Shown: in pieces, positions 1-7,841 of the stretch
Layout of the letters: the number at the start of each line of letters is the position of its first letter
Numbering within the stretch: position 1 is the first letter of the stretch
Origin: Roseomonas aerilata DSM 19363
Lineage (GTDB): Bacteria; Pseudomonadota; Alphaproteobacteria; Acetobacterales; Acetobacteraceae
Assembly (NCBI RefSeq): GCF_000711725.1
Contig: NZ_JONP01000017.1
Coordinates: 42,657-106,656 of the forward strand
Length of the DNA stretch: 64,000 bases
Direction: 5' to 3'
Made by a program: the position numbers and the translations under genes
Notes under the pieces: generated by a model
Seen by the model: the letters and a program-made list of their open reading frames with translations, nothing else
Databases searched by the model: none
Told to the model about the DNA's origin: nothing

Positions 1-429
1 GCGCAGGCGGCTGGTACGGCCGGTGAAGCGCATTTCCGCCAGGTAGATGATCGTTTCCACTGCCTCGCGCTGGCCGAAGAACAGGCGGCGCTCGCGATCC
101 TCGCGCCCCCAATGGCGAAGCAATTCGCGCGTCACCAGCGTGGCACCGCGGTAGTCGGCCTCCCGCCAGCGGCGCACATCATCACGTAGCAGGTTGGGCA
201 AAGGAAGGTCGTCCTGCTGTTCCTGCGCCAGCAGCGACATCTGCGCGCTGCCGGTTCGCTCCGTCTTGTACCAATAGGATGCGGGGCGGCGGCCTGGCTC
301 CTTTCGCGCGACACCGGTGAGGGTATCGTACTTCCAGTGCTGGTTCGGTTCCTTGTAGGGCGAGCAGAGGATGGGCCGCTCGACCGGCTGGATTGGGATA
401 TCCTGCTGCTGTGGAGGAGCCTTCGCCAC
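1..429 (-). CDS. Type III-like restriction endonuclease/helicase subunit, N-terminal part
   Basis: The reading frame runs off the left edge, so only about the first 143 residues are seen. It starts at a GTG (427-429) with a GGAG-type ribosome site about 9 bases upstream; an in-frame stop shortly before rules out a longer start. The visible part includes SPYKEPNQHWKYD and RRPASYWYKTERTGSAQ, which resemble the start of the large DEAD-box restriction subunits that are encoded after site-specific methyltransferases. The gene begins 4 bases after the methyltransferase stop, so the two are almost certainly co-transcribed as a restriction-modification operon. The helicase motifs would lie outside the window; the name rests on the partner and on N-terminal resemblance. 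Confidence 0.75.
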   Translation of the reverse strand, partial: MAKAPPQQQDIPIQPVERPILCSPYKEPNQHWKYDTLTGVARKEPGRRPASYWYKTERTGSAQMSLLAQEQQDDLPLPNLLRDDVRRWREADYRGATLVTRELLRHWGREDRERRLFFGQREAVETIIYLAEMRFTGRTSRLR

Positions 430-433
430 CGCC

Positions 434-3400
434 TCAGCTCCCCAGCCGATGTAGGCGCATCACCTCATTGCCGCGCGGGTCGATCACCTTCACCGCCACG
501 CAGGCATGCTCCCCTTTCGGAAAGGGTAGGCTGACTGTGCCGGAGAGAGCGACAAAGGTTTCCTCATCCACGATGCCCTTAAGCGCTGCGCTCAGCTTTG
601 ACCAAGCATTCTTATCCGGAAAGAAGGCCTGGGTGATGCAGAAGCTGCGGCCGTCATAATCGCTGTCCACGAACCAGGCAGCCACCTTGTCGGCGCGGCT
701 TGGCGTGACTGTGTTGGAGACGGGATCGTAGATATCCACACCCTCCATCACCACGCGCCATTCGTCCTTGCCGACCGACTCTAACGTCGAGCGCGGCTTG
801 CCGAAGACGGTGAAGAGCTGCGCGGCTGGCGCATCCTTCAGCAGGCCAGCCATACCCGGATTTACGTCAGGCCGGATGTTCGCCATGTGAACGCGGAGCT
901 CGGGGTGCTCGGCTTCCTCAATCGCCGCCTGCGCAGCGCCGTCGAAGGCGAAGCCGGCAATGACCAACTCGTCATAGCCGCGGCGGGACGTGGCGCGAAT
1001 CAGTTGCTCAACCTGCTTGGCAGTGACCGGCCCGTACTGAGGCCCGAAGGCGATGGCGACCGTGGCGCGCCCTTCGGGGTCCGCGTCCGTGTCGCCTTCC
1101 AGTACCCACCGCCCTTCAGCGTGAATGGCCTGCGAGCGGGTGCCCAGCGGTTCAAGGCGGGAGAACTTCATCACGCGGTTGTCGAGGAAGCGCACTCCGT
1201 CCATTTTCAGTAGGCGTAGCATCTGGTCAAGATAAGCTTCCGCGTTCTGGGGCTCCGCCGCTGCACGCTCTGCGGCATCGCCGGCGAACGTTTCATCAAG
1301 GGTTTCCGGCGCGCCGTCGATCGGGCTTTCGTGCGCGGCCTCGTCGAGGCTAGTTTCGGCGGGCTGCACGGCTTCCACCGTGAATGGGCCGGAGACCCGC
1401 GTGATGCCTCGGATCGCTTCGGGTTCCGTAAGCAAATCGACCGGCTTTGCCGCGGCAGCAACCGCGCGGTCGACATCGTCCTGTTTGGCACGCCAAGCGG
1501 CGCGGTACGCGGCGATGGCTGCGACCATTGGGGTAGGATAGTCGGAGTCAGAGTCGAATGGTACCGTCCAGTGGCGGAACCGCTCGGATGCCTTCGGTAA
1601 ATTCCAGCGGCGCCGATCCGCTTCGGTGACTGACCGCTTGCCAGAGGTTTTCTGTTTTGCCGCGAGCTTACCCAGTAATGCTATGCGCAGCGTATCAGTA
1701 ACCGCGCGCGCCGCATCGTCTAAGGAGAGGAGGAGATCGTCCAGGACTGGATCGTGCTTCGTGAAGATCGGATCGAGCGCCGCGTTTTGAGCAATTGATT
1801 CCAACGTAACGTGCCGGACGGTTTTGCAGACAAATCCCCCCGCAACGCCCTTCGCGTCGTCCTTCAATCGATAGTAGGGATAATCGCATTTCGTCATCAA
1901 ACGCTGTCGGGTGATGGCGATGGCAACCCGCGATGTATCAATTGTGATCCAACGGCGCCCCCATTCTTCTGCAACAAACGCGGTTGTGCCAGAGCCACAT
2001 GTCGGGTCGAGCACCAAGTCGCCCGCTTTCGTCGTCATCAGCAGGCAGCGTTCAATGACGACATGATTCGTCTGTACGACATAGACGGGGTCCTTGGGCC
2101 CACCCAGACCTGTCCACAGATTGGTGAGCTTTCTCGCGCCAAGATCGGAACGATATGACTTTATCCGGAGTTGGTTTTTGCCGATCCAAAGTCGATTTGC
2201 GCCGGCGAGGCGATCCATACCCGAGAGCTGGGACTCTCCGACCGGACGTGCAGTCGTTTTCCAGCAGTTACCTTCGCCAGGATTGAACGTGCGGCCGTTA
2301 AACTCAAATGGAAGCGACTGGTTGGCGCGGTCGCCTCCGCTAGTAAGCGGGTTCGGGACGAATTCGCGGGCGTCGACTGGCAGCTCTTCTGGTCGCGGCT
2401 GCTCCGCGCCGCTCGGAAGTTCAATCCAATCGTACTCTTCGCCATCCTCGGCCTTCGGTTCGAGCACGGGGTAATAAGCTGCGCGATCGCGATCGCGCGC
2501 ATACCAGAAAAGATGATCATTGATGGGCGGGAGGAAGTCACCCTTCTGGCTACCCTTTTTTTGCACGACGATCGAAGCGATATGGTTCCGACTGCCAAAT
2601 ACTTCGTCGAGCATTGAGCGAATTAGGTGGGCGTTGTCGTCGCCGATCTGCAGAAAAAGACTTCCGGTGGGCGTGAGGAGCGCTCGCGCAGCGACAAGGC
2701 GCTGCCGTAAGTATTCGAGATAGGAGTGAACGCCAAGTTGCCATGTGTCGCGATAGGCCCGAATCATTTCAGGTTCGCGTGAAAGGTGGGCAGCGTTGTC
2801 GTTAACTTGCTCGCGCTTCGTGGTCGGCTGCCAGTTCGAACCGAACCGGATGCCATAAGGTGGGTCCAGATAAATCATCTGGACCTTGCCGGCGAGATTC
2901 TCGCGATGTGTTAAGCTCGCCATCACCTGTAGGCTGTCGCCCAGGATTAACCGGTTCGACCAGTCTACATCGTGCTGGTAGAACTTCACTGCCTTTGCGT
3001 ACGAAAGCGCAGGGTCAGCGAAAAGATCTCGCGTCACGTCCTGGCGAGCAGCGGCGCGCAGGATTGCCTGGGTGCTGACACGCTCATGAATATGTAGCGC
3101 GACCGGATCTACGGCAAAGCCCAGCTTCTCTCGCTTGCCCGCCCATTCCAACCAGGGTTCATGCCGTCGCAAAGCTTCAGCAAGAGCGGCTACCTCGTCC
3201 CTGGTCAGCGTTTCCCGCGTCGCCTTTTCCAGGAGATCTTGTAGGGCGTCCGCTTGACCGCTGGCATCGAACCGCAATGTTGGATCGAGGCGGGGAGAGT
3301 AGTCGTAAGAAATGCGTGGTGAAGCTGGACTGCGTCCCTCCGCGGCAAGGGCGGCCGGCGGGTTGTTAGAACGCTTGGCAGTCGGATGGCGGTAGTCATC

Positions 3401-3454
3401 GATCGGAAACTGGTCGTGCCGAGTCACTGAGCTGCGTCTCTTCGGTGCTGCCAT
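434..3454 (-). CDS. Site-specific DNA methyltransferase (type III Mod-like, beta class)
   Basis: A protein of 1006 residues with an N6-adenine methyltransferase core. The catalytic motif DPPYGIRF is near residue 197 and the AdoMet motif DPTCGSGTT near residue 483. Motif IV before motif I is the beta-class order usual for type III Mod subunits. The 500 residues after the catalytic core would contain target recognition and subunit contacts. I chose ATG 3454 (MAAPKRRSS) because AGAGGCAG lies about 10 bases upstream; an ATG at 3514 would add 20 residues but lacks a ribosome site. The gene is visibly less GC-rich than the core region, which suggests acquisition. It is followed directly by the restriction subunit. 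Confidence 0.88.
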   Translation of the reverse strand: MAAPKRRSSVTRHDQFPIDDYRHPTAKRSNNPPAALAAEGRSPASPRISYDYSPRLDPTLRFDASGQADALQDLLEKATRETLTRDEVAALAEALRRHEPWLEWAGKREKLGFAVDPVALHIHERVSTQAILRAAARQDVTRDLFADPALSYAKAVKFYQHDVDWSNRLILGDSLQVMASLTHRENLAGKVQMIYLDPPYGIRFGSNWQPTTKREQVNDNAAHLSREPEMIRAYRDTWQLGVHSYLEYLRQRLVAARALLTPTGSLFLQIGDDNAHLIRSMLDEVFGSRNHIASIVVQKKGSQKGDFLPPINDHLFWYARDRDRAAYYPVLEPKAEDGEEYDWIELPSGAEQPRPEELPVDAREFVPNPLTSGGDRANQSLPFEFNGRTFNPGEGNCWKTTARPVGESQLSGMDRLAGANRLWIGKNQLRIKSYRSDLGARKLTNLWTGLGGPKDPVYVVQTNHVVIERCLLMTTKAGDLVLDPTCGSGTTAFVAEEWGRRWITIDTSRVAIAITRQRLMTKCDYPYYRLKDDAKGVAGGFVCKTVRHVTLESIAQNAALDPIFTKHDPVLDDLLLSLDDAARAVTDTLRIALLGKLAAKQKTSGKRSVTEADRRRWNLPKASERFRHWTVPFDSDSDYPTPMVAAIAAYRAAWRAKQDDVDRAVAAAAKPVDLLTEPEAIRGITRVSGPFTVEAVQPAETSLDEAAHESPIDGAPETLDETFAGDAAERAAAEPQNAEAYLDQMLRLLKMDGVRFLDNRVMKFSRLEPLGTRSQAIHAEGRWVLEGDTDADPEGRATVAIAFGPQYGPVTAKQVEQLIRATSRRGYDELVIAGFAFDGAAQAAIEEAEHPELRVHMANIRPDVNPGMAGLLKDAPAAQLFTVFGKPRSTLESVGKDEWRVVMEGVDIYDPVSNTVTPSRADKVAAWFVDSDYDGRSFCITQAFFPDKNAWSKLSAALKGIVDEETFVALSGTVSLPFPKGEHACVAVKVIDPRGNEVMRLHRLGS

Positions 3455-3579
3455 TCGCGTACTGCCTCTGATGCATCTCTGCGCAGGGCGAGACGGTACC
3501 GCATTTTCTCTCATCTCGGGAGTGGTGCTCTTCGGGCATCGCGTAAGCTCCGCGGCATGCGCCGTCCACCAGCTAGATC

Positions 3580-3969
3580 CTAGGGTCCGTTGACATCCAG
3601 GATTCCTGTCGCCGCCAAGCTGTGCTTCAACCTTGCCTTTGGGAGGTGGCGGCAGGATGGATCAGGACCGGTCTGGGGTGCGCGATGCGGTTTGGGAGAA
3701 GGCTGGACCGCTCTTGTTCGGCAAGACATCGGATAGTGTCGTGTGTCTGGTGGTGAGACATCCTTGGCAGCTTCAGCGATGAGGCGTGCGGGGGCGACAT
3801 CGTCGGGTCCGGCGCGTACCTCGGGCTGGTCGGACTTGGCACGGGCGAGCTTTCGTCGTGCTCCGAGGCGCTCCTTAACGACTTGGTCGGGTGTCTTGCC
3901 GTCGAGCCCGCGCTGACGGCGAGCGTTGTAGGTGGCGTTGACGCCGCGAAGCAACTGCTCAAGTTCGGC
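3580..3969 (-). pseudogene. IS481-family transposase, C-terminal half (cut off by IS1-like element)
   Basis: The frame reads LEQLLRGVNATYNARRQRG and then LDGKTPDQVVKERL, the C-terminal part of an integrase-core transposase of the IS481 group. It has no start of its own. Joining it to the fragment on the right of the inserted element (7834 onward) after removing the element and one copy of the 8-bp duplication restores a continuous frame: WPHAE then LEQLLRG. After about residue DTRHY the frame runs on past the usual family end, so the terminus may also be altered. It would be inactive as it stands. Confidence 0.85.
3962..3969. repeat. Left 8-bp target site duplication of the IS1-like element
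   Basis: AGTTCGGC directly precedes the left terminal repeat. The same 8 bases follow the right terminal repeat at 7834-7841. IS1-family elements usually make duplications of 8 or 9 bases. Confidence 0.9.
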
Positions 3970-3983
3970 GGTAGTGTCTCAGT
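3970..3983. repeat. Left terminal inverted repeat of the IS1-like element
   Basis: GGTAGTGTCTCAGT, a 14-bp perfect match to the reverse complement of 7820-7833. Beyond it, TTAAAATTGG on the left resembles CTGAAAGTTGG on the right with one gap. Confidence 0.9.
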
Positions 3984-4048
3984 TTAAAATTGGCCCCTGA
4001 CAGGCCGCTCCCCTCATCGGCCTCGTCATGCCGCCTGCACGTTCTATA

Positions 4049-4064
4049 TGCTTGGCGGCAAGCA
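4049..4064. promoter_or_regulatory. Near-palindromic operator candidate upstream of first passenger gene
   Basis: TGCTTGGCGGCAAGCA is a 16-bp near palindrome with one central mismatch pair. It lies 13 bases before ATG 4078. The same sequence, perfected to a 20-bp palindrome, stands directly before the transposase gene (6255-6274). Two copies in the same position relative to two genes suggest a shared regulator site inside the element. Confidence 0.5.
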
Positions 4065-4077
4065 ACGAGGCACGCAC

Positions 4078-4272
4078 ATGCTTTTCCGAATTGTTCGAGC
4101 GTCTTCAGTTGGGGTCGTTGCCGGCGGGAGCACGTTTACTGCGTCCGAGGCGCTGGATGAGCTTCGTCGTTCCTCTGGAGGGGTGCTCGACGTTAAGGCG
4201 CAAGAGGTAGGAAGTGGCGAGATCTACGACGTTCGGGCTCTGGAGCGGCTTATCGGCAAGATGGGGAAGTAG
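4078..4272 (+). CDS. Small protein of unknown function (IS passenger)
   Basis: A 64-residue protein starting MLFRIVRASSVGVVAG. I took ATG 4078, with ACGAGG 7 bases upstream, over ATG 4048, which overlaps the palindrome. The sequence has an alternating hydrophobic start and a charged C-terminus (ALERLIGKMGK). I recognise no family. It ends 2 bases before the next small gene, so the pair is co-transcribed, and it is the first gene inside the left terminal repeat. Confidence 0.55.
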   Translation: MLFRIVRASSVGVVAGGSTFTASEALDELRRSSGGVLDVKAQEVGSGEIYDVRALERLIGKMGK

Positions 4273-4274
4273 CC

Positions 4275-4505
4275 ATGCCCAAAGGTCCCCGAGGAGAGAA
4301 GCGTCCCGCCGACCTGATCGGCAACGCCGTGGCGGTCATGCGGATCGCCACCGGCGAGGTTGAGGAAAACCCGCCCCCGCTCAGCCCCGCCGCCGAGCTG
4401 GGGCGGAAGGGCGGCGAGGCGCGGGCCAAGGCCATGACGCCGGAGCGACGAGCGGAGATCGCCAGGAAGGCGGCGGCGAAGCGGTGGGCGGCGCCCCAGG
4501 AATAA
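4275..4505 (+). CDS. Small basic protein with Gly-Lys/Ala-rich C-terminus (IS passenger)
   Basis: A 76-residue protein. The N-terminus MPKGPRGEKRPADLIGNAV is followed by AELGRKGGEARAKAMTPERR and a lysine- and alanine-rich tail ending KRWAAPQE. Small proteins with this GRKGGxARAxxxxPERR pattern are common in alphaproteobacteria, often beside transposases, and are thought to bind nucleic acid because of the basic helical tail. No function is established. It follows the 64-residue gene by 2 bases. Confidence 0.7.
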   Translation: MPKGPRGEKRPADLIGNAVAVMRIATGEVEENPPPLSPAAELGRKGGEARAKAMTPERRAEIARKAAAKRWAAPQE

Positions 4506-4522
4506 TTTTCGGAATAATTTTC
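4499..4522. repeat. Two tandem copies of a 12-bp AT-rich unit
   Basis: GGAATAATTTTC is repeated twice without a gap, the first copy containing the stop codon of the preceding gene. It is the most AT-rich spot in the element and lies 60-85 bases before the next start codon, where a promoter for the downstream pair would be expected. Confidence 0.7.
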
Positions 4523-4584
4523 TTCTTTTTGGTCGTTCGTCGGCGTATCCTCAGCGGGAGCAGACAGGCTCTTGGAGGCTCGCC

Positions 4585-5130
4585 GTGGAAACTGATATCG
4601 ATGTCGTCATGGGAACGCTGTCTCCCTATCTGGATCGGCTGGACGCGATCCTTCGGCATGGTCACTCCGTATACGAAACCTACTCGCCAGAAATTACCCT
4701 CGACCACGACGCTAGTACGCAGGCGCATTGCACCAACCGGCATGCGCTCGCTGAAGCGCATCGGGTCCTGGACGGCCTTCCGAACATTCGGCACATCGAG
4801 CTAAGGGGTCAAAATCTCTGGCTGATCGAAACAGCCAACACCGTTTTGCGCTTCAAGAAAACGGATGAGGACGGCGTTTCGTCAAACTACCCAACGTCGC
4901 AAGCGCAGGCATTCGATTTGGGCGACGAAATTCCCGGCCTGCCGCAGCAGCCAACTCGTGTCACTGCCGGGTATTTGCTTGACGCGACCGGTTTGGGTTA
5001 TATGCGTTCGCAGATATCGCTTCCCACAAACCGCGGCGCCATGTGGTGCGCTGCCATCATACCGGTTGCGACCCGCGAAGCTGACGAGGCGGCTTGGTAC
5101 GAGGTCACCCGGCAAAGTCGAATGTTGTAG
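4585..5130 (+). CDS. Uncharacterised partner of HTH-ImmA/IrrE protein (possible toxin-like or sensor gene)
   Basis: A 181-residue soluble protein starting at GTG 4585, with GGAGG 6 bases upstream. No signal peptide or membrane segment is seen. Its middle has IELRGQNLWLIETAN and the C-terminal part contains GYLLDATGLGYMRSQISL. It stops 3 bases before the HTH-metalloprotease gene, so the two are translated as a pair. Pairs of an unknown protein with an Xre-ImmA protein occur on mobile elements and have been predicted to be toxin-antitoxin-like. I cannot assign an enzymatic fold, and toxicity is only an inference from the arrangement. Confidence 0.75.
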   Translation: METDIDVVMGTLSPYLDRLDAILRHGHSVYETYSPEITLDHDASTQAHCTNRHALAEAHRVLDGLPNIRHIELRGQNLWLIETANTVLRFKKTDEDGVSSNYPTSQAQAFDLGDEIPGLPQQPTRVTAGYLLDATGLGYMRSQISLPTNRGAMWCAAIIPVATREADEAAWYEVTRQSRML

Positions 5131-5133
5131 AAG

Positions 5134-6249
5134 ATGAAAGCGGTAGAGCAGTTTAACCGCCACATGATGGCCCTTGCGCGGGATTCGCGCGGACTAACTC
5201 AGTCCGCGCTTGCGCATAGTATGAATGTGGCACAAGGCACCATTTCCAAATTTGAAGCGGGCGTGAATGATCCGCCGCGAGAGTTCATCGAAGATCTGGC
5301 GGGTGTGCTGAAATACCGGCCCGAGTTTTTCTATGAGACGGGCCGGCCGTATGGAATGCCTCCGTTCCACTATCGGCGGCGGAAGAAGCTTGGTCAAAAG
5401 CCTCTAGATAGGATGATCGCCGAAATGAACATTCGGCGAATTCAGCTGCGCATCCTGTTGCGATCCTATGACGGTAGGACAAACGGCTTCATCCCGGAAA
5501 TCGACCGAGATGAATACCAAGGTTCCACGGCGCGCGCGTTCAACGTTGAGGATGCGGCCCGGCACCTTCGGGAGCTATGGATGCTGCCGGACGGACCAAT
5601 TGATAACGTGACAGACCTGCTTGAGGAACATGGCGGCATTGTTGTGCCGTGCAACTTCGACAGTGACTTGATAGATGCCGTCAGCCAAAGAATCGACGGG
5701 TTTCCGGTGTTGTTTTTCGTGAACATGAATGCGCCCGCTGACCGTATACGCCACACTCTTTGTCATGAGCTGGCTCATATGGTTTTGCACACAACGACCT
5801 TGCTCGATGACGAGATGATGGAGGAAGAGGCTGACATCTTTGCGGGGTCTTTTCTCGTTCCAGCAAAAAGCATGCGCGCTCAATTGACCAGATTTGACCT
5901 GAGGCAGATTGCGCTTCTCAAGAAACACTGGAAAGTATCCATGTCGTCCATTGCGATGAGAGCCGACCGCCTTGGTATGATTTCTCCTCATCAGAAGAAG
6001 TCATTCTTTATGGAAATGAGCAAACTTGGATACAGAAAAGCGGAACCGTATGAGCCGAAAAAGGAGCTGCCGCGGAAAATCAGCCGGTTGATCGATCACC
6101 ATCTCAGTGTGCTGAAATATTCGCGAGAGGAATTGGCATCTGCCTTATTTATCAATCTACCTGAGTTTGACCGGATGTACGGGCCGGAGATGCTTGGGGC
6201 GTCGGAGGCCGCTGCACCTCAACGGCCAACGCTGCGTCTCGTAGAGTGA
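5134..6249 (+). CDS. XRE helix-turn-helix and ImmA/IrrE metallopeptidase fusion
   Basis: A 371-residue two-domain protein. Residues 5-65 form an Xre-type helix-turn-helix (RGLTQSALAHSMNVAQGTIS). Residues from about 150 to 260 form an M78 peptidase domain with the zinc site HELAH at 211-215 and a third ligand in EEEADIFAGSF near residue 232. The last 110 residues are helical and unassigned. Proteins of this build cleave repressors (ImmA of ICEBs1, IrrE of Deinococcus) or act as antitoxin-like regulators. The catalytic glutamate is intact. It is coupled to the gene before it and probably represses their shared promoter. GC content is below that of the core chromosome. Confidence 0.88.
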   Translation: MKAVEQFNRHMMALARDSRGLTQSALAHSMNVAQGTISKFEAGVNDPPREFIEDLAGVLKYRPEFFYETGRPYGMPPFHYRRRKKLGQKPLDRMIAEMNIRRIQLRILLRSYDGRTNGFIPEIDRDEYQGSTARAFNVEDAARHLRELWMLPDGPIDNVTDLLEEHGGIVVPCNFDSDLIDAVSQRIDGFPVLFFVNMNAPADRIRHTLCHELAHMVLHTTTLLDDEMMEEEADIFAGSFLVPAKSMRAQLTRFDLRQIALLKKHWKVSMSSIAMRADRLGMISPHQKKSFFMEMSKLGYRKAEPYEPKKELPRKISRLIDHHLSVLKYSREELASALFINLPEFDRMYGPEMLGASEAAAPQRPTLRLVE

Positions 6250-6254
6250 ACATT

Positions 6255-6274
6255 TATGCTTGCCGGCAAGCATA
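6255..6274. promoter_or_regulatory. 20-bp perfect palindrome before the transposase gene
   Basis: TATGCTTGCCGGCAAGCATA reads the same on both strands. It lies 5 bases after the protease-gene stop and 12 bases before the transposase ATG, where a bound protein or an RNA hairpin would block translation or transcription. A near copy is found at 4049-4064. Confidence 0.7.
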
Positions 6275-6286
6275 GGATGCAGCATC

Positions 6287-7174
6287 ATGACCGGCATGAA
6301 CAAGCTCCCCCTCGCCAAGCGCGTCCAGGCTCTCTCGATGCTTTGCGAGGGTTCCTCGATGCGTTCGGTGTCGCGGGTGGTGGGCCTGTCTATCAACACA
6401 GTGGCGAAGCTGCTGGTGGACGCCGGAGAGGCATGCGCGGCGCACCATGACGAGGCGGTGCGGGGCGTGAAGGCTAAGCGCGTCCAGTGCGACGAGATTT
6501 GGTCCTTCACCTATGCCAAGGCGAAGAACGTCCCCACTGCCAAAGCTGCGCCGGACGCGGCGGGCGACACTTGGACGTGGACCGCCCTCGATGCCGACAG
6601 CAAGCTCATCATCTCCTACCTCATCGGTGGACGTGATGCGGGTTATGCGCAGGTCTTCATGCAGGACGTGGCGGATCGTCTCGCCGATCGCGTGCAGCTC
6701 ACCACCGACGGGCTCCGCGCCTACCTCGATGCGACCGAGGCAGCCTTTGGCGGCGACGTGGACTACGCGCAGCTCATCAAGCTTTATGGCGACCTGCCTG
6801 AGAGCGCCAAGGGCCGCTACAGCCCGGCCGAGTGCACCGGCATCCGCAAGCTCACGATTGAGGGCCGACCTGACGCCAAGCACGTCTCTACGTCCTACGT
6901 AGAGCGCCAGAACCTCACCATGCGCATGCAGATGCGCCGGTTCACGCGGCTGACCAACGGGTTCAGCAAGAAGGCGTTGAACCACGCTCACATGGTGGCG
7001 CTCTACACTTGCTGGTACAATTTCGTGCGCATTCACAAGACGCTGCGCTGCACGCCCGCCATGGCCGCCGGCCTTACGGATCGGCTGTGGAGCATGGAGG
7101 ACGTGGTGGCGCTCCTCCAGACGAGAGAAGCGGCCCCGACCAAGCGGGGCTCGTACAAAAAGAAGACTGCTTAG
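6287..7174 (+). CDS. IS1-family-like DDE transposase
   Basis: A 295-residue protein starting at ATG 6287, with AGGATG about 8 bases upstream. An N-terminal helix-turn-helix (MRSVSRVVGLSINTVAKLL) is followed by a DDE catalytic domain. Candidate acidic residues are D69 in CDEIWSF, D141 in TTDGLRAYLD and E206 in YVERQN. The C-terminus NGFSKKALNHAHMVALY and WSMEDVVALL is typical of the long IS1-like transposases of rhizobia and other alphaproteobacteria. All key residues are intact, so it should be able to move the element by its 14-bp ends. The palindrome just upstream probably controls it. Confidence 0.9.
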   Translation: MTGMNKLPLAKRVQALSMLCEGSSMRSVSRVVGLSINTVAKLLVDAGEACAAHHDEAVRGVKAKRVQCDEIWSFTYAKAKNVPTAKAAPDAAGDTWTWTALDADSKLIISYLIGGRDAGYAQVFMQDVADRLADRVQLTTDGLRAYLDATEAAFGGDVDYAQLIKLYGDLPESAKGRYSPAECTGIRKLTIEGRPDAKHVSTSYVERQNLTMRMQMRRFTRLTNGFSKKALNHAHMVALYTCWYNFVRIHKTLRCTPAMAAGLTDRLWSMEDVVALLQTREAAPTKRGSYKKKTA

Positions 7175-7191
7175 CTAGAGAGGAGCGTCCG

Positions 7192-7824
7192 TTGAGGCAT
7201 ATTTTCTTTGATAATTCGAATATATACGGTGGATCGCGACGAGCCGCCGAAACCATAGAACCCAATGCGCCTTGGATTGCAGTCCGCATCTATTACCGTA
7301 ACTTGTTTCGCCTTATTGAGGGTCAGGGTGATGTCAAAACGCGAGTTCTTAGTGGTTCAGTGCCACCCGAGAATGAATTGCTGTGGCAGACTGCACGCGA
7401 CCTCGGATATAACACCGACTTACTGCGCAAGGTCGAACGCGATAACGGCAGGCTTGGCGAGCAGGGTGTTGACGAGATGCTGCACCTCAAGATCGCAAAT
7501 ACCATCCTGGACTACCCCGCACCCTAAACACTGGTGATCGCCAGCGGCGACGGTAAAGTGTCGGATTACAATACTAGCTTTACGGAGCAGGCTGCTCGGC
7601 CTCTCAAACATGGATGGTCGGTGGAAGTCTGGTCCTGGCATGAACAGCTGACAGCAAGATACGCTCCTCTTGCCCGCCAGGCGCCGGGACGCGTTCATGT
7701 CAATTCTTTGGACCCGTACTATTGGTCAGTGACTTTCGTGAAGGGCGGGGAGCACAGGTACCAGGGCGACACATTTCATGCACAAGAACGCGTCGTCTCG
7801 GCACTGATCCAACTTTCAGACTGA
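7192..7824 (+). pseudogene. NYN-domain (PIN-like) nuclease with an internal in-frame stop
   Basis: Starts at TTG 7192 with AGAGGAG about 8 bases upstream. The frame gives HIFFDNSNIYGGSRRA (first acidic site), EQGVDEMLHLKIANTIL, then a TAA at 7525-7527, then in the same frame LVIASGDGKVSDYN (second acidic site) to a stop at 7822-7824. The two parts together are a complete NYN/LabA-type domain, an RNase-like fold, of about 210 residues. A single base change (AAA to TAA) explains the break. The final stop codon lies inside the right terminal repeat. The first part alone lacks the SGD acidic site, so activity would need read-through or complementation. Confidence 0.8.
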
Positions 7825-7833
7825 GACACTACC
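7820..7833. repeat. Right terminal inverted repeat of the IS1-like element
   Basis: ACTGAGACACTACC, the exact reverse complement of 3970-3983. The stop codon of the NYN gene (7822-7824) lies within it. Confidence 0.9.
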
Positions 7834-7841
7834 AGTTCGGC
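7834..7841. repeat. Right 8-bp target site duplication
   Basis: AGTTCGGC, identical to 3962-3969, directly outside the right terminal repeat. Confidence 0.9.

Larger units (their letters stand above)
3970..7833 (+). mobile_element. IS1-family-like transporter IS (3864 bp) with passenger genes
   Basis: The element is bounded by GGTAGTGTCTCAGT at 3970-3983 and its exact reverse complement at 7820-7833; similarity extends imperfectly another 10 bases. It is flanked by an 8-bp direct repeat and sits inside an IS481 transposase gene. The only transposase inside is the IS1-like DDE protein at 6287-7174. All other genes point the same way: two small genes, an unknown gene with an HTH-metalloprotease gene, and a NYN-type nuclease gene. 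Plain IS1 elements are under 1 kb, so most of this one is cargo. The ISMhu11 subgroup of IS1 is known to include longer members with passenger genes, which fits. Confidence 0.88.
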
